From contig JAFVAL010000012.1 in the NCBI GenBank assembly GCA_017480565.1, forward strand, positions 1 through 42,700: a stretch of DNA of 42,700 nucleotides. The letters are read 5' to 3'. The notes beneath the pieces were generated by a model, which saw nothing but the letters and a program-made list of their open reading frames with translations, did not search any database and had not been told where the DNA came from. This stretch comes from Lachnospiraceae bacterium (GTDB lineage: Bacteria > Bacillota > Clostridia > Lachnospirales > Lachnospiraceae). A program made the position numbers and the translations under genes. Of this stretch, positions 42,483-42,700 are shown one piece after another (within the stretch, counting starts at the first letter, position 1; each line of letters begins with the position of its first letter).

Positions 42483-42572
42483 TTAGAATTCACACAGCCC
42501 CAACCGCATCAACGTCTTCGCGACCCCGTCCTCCTCACAAGATTCGCACACCAGATCCGAGTAGCGTAACAT
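42483..42572 (-). pseudogene. C-terminal stub of a Cof-type HAD hydrolase
   Basis: On the minus strand, reading into the stop at 42483, the frame gives SDLVCESCEEDGVAKTLMRL then GLCEF. The S-x-EEDGVAK-T/A-L pattern is the usual last helix of Cof-type HAD phosphatases. The rest of the gene is missing upstream at about 42573, next to the sequence that leads to the cut gene at 42658, so it was truncated. In the gene-free stretch 42352-42657 I see only this stub, the terminator and the leader of the cut gene. Confidence 0.6.
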
Positions 42573-42657
42573 TACATTCGGGAAAATAAAAGAGAGGGCT
42601 TGTCTCTTTGTGGTAAGATTTGTTTGCCAAAATAAATCACACGAAGGGAGGCCCTCT

Positions 42658-42700
42658 ATGTATTTAAGTGTAACAAATTTTATTGAAAATGGAATAGGCA
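42658..42700 (+). CDS. Start of a gene cut by the window edge
   Basis: An ATG after GGGAGG opens MYLSVTNFIENGIG and runs off the window. The leader has a 7-base inverted repeat, AGAGGGC (42593-42599) and GCCCTCT (42651-42657), right up to the ATG. Because it follows directly on a truncated HAD gene, it may be the first gene of an inserted mobile element, but the 14 residues do not identify it. Confidence 0.45.
   Translation, partial: MYLSVTNFIENGIG

Overview
The window looks like a chromosomal segment of a gut or rumen Clostridia, most likely Lachnospiraceae. This is an inference from Gram-positive style strong GGAGG ribosome binding sites, sigma-A type promoters, a GPH sugar symporter, RbsABC-like sugar ABC transporters, AraC regulators beside glycoside hydrolase clusters, a LarA-type epimerase and the many AAA/PD-(D/E)XK, AbiE and DUF3990 accessory genes. 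Metabolic genes are moderately GC-rich. The AbiE pair, the AAA gene and the last 2 kb are clearly more AT-rich.

Layout. 1-2.0 kb: mscL with a zinc-ribbon tail, an SGNH hydrolase and a DUF3990 gene. 2.0-3.4 kb: a divergent DUF3990 toxin-like/XRE antitoxin pair whose promoter carries a perfect palindrome. 3.4-5.2 kb: an acetoacetate-decarboxylase-like protein and a small lipase. 5.2-6.7 kb: an AbiE type toxin-antitoxin operon with a consensus promoter and a 10-bp inverted repeat. 6.7-10.1 kb: SIMPL, deoxyribosyltransferase-like and DUF4298 genes behind a HTH-AAA-PD-(D/E)XK fusion whose promoter carries repeated TTGCGGAAT boxes. 10.2-15.6 kb: GH78 rhamnosidase, an AraC regulator and a GPH symporter.

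15.6-32.2 kb is a run of 13 co-directional minus-strand genes: ABC sugar importer (ATPase, permease, lipoprotein, permease), GH3, esterase, GH2, a HAD phosphatase and a D-mannonate-oxidoreductase-type SDR, then, behind its own promoter, a PfkB kinase, decarboxylating 6-phosphogluconate dehydrogenase, Cof-type HAD phosphatase and a nickel-pincer LarA-like epimerase. A divergent AraC regulator (32.4 kb) faces it over a region with matching direct repeats. My reading is import and hydrolysis of a glycoside, probably a uronide, feeding a mannonate -> gluconate -> 6-phosphogluconate -> ribulose-5-phosphate route that bypasses mannonate dehydratase and the KDG/KDPG steps. This is the most interesting system in the window and is a hypothesis.

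33.3-39.2 kb: a GH39 + GH2 operon and a divergent GH35-like/DUF5597 glycosidase. 39.2-42.7 kb is a decayed, AT-rich island: an IS110 remnant with a frameshift, a radical SAM maturase remnant that lost its Fe-S motif, a secreted protein overlapping an unknown gene, the C-terminal stub of a HAD hydrolase and the start of a gene cut by the window edge, possibly of a mobile element. I see no tRNA, rRNA or CRISPR array.
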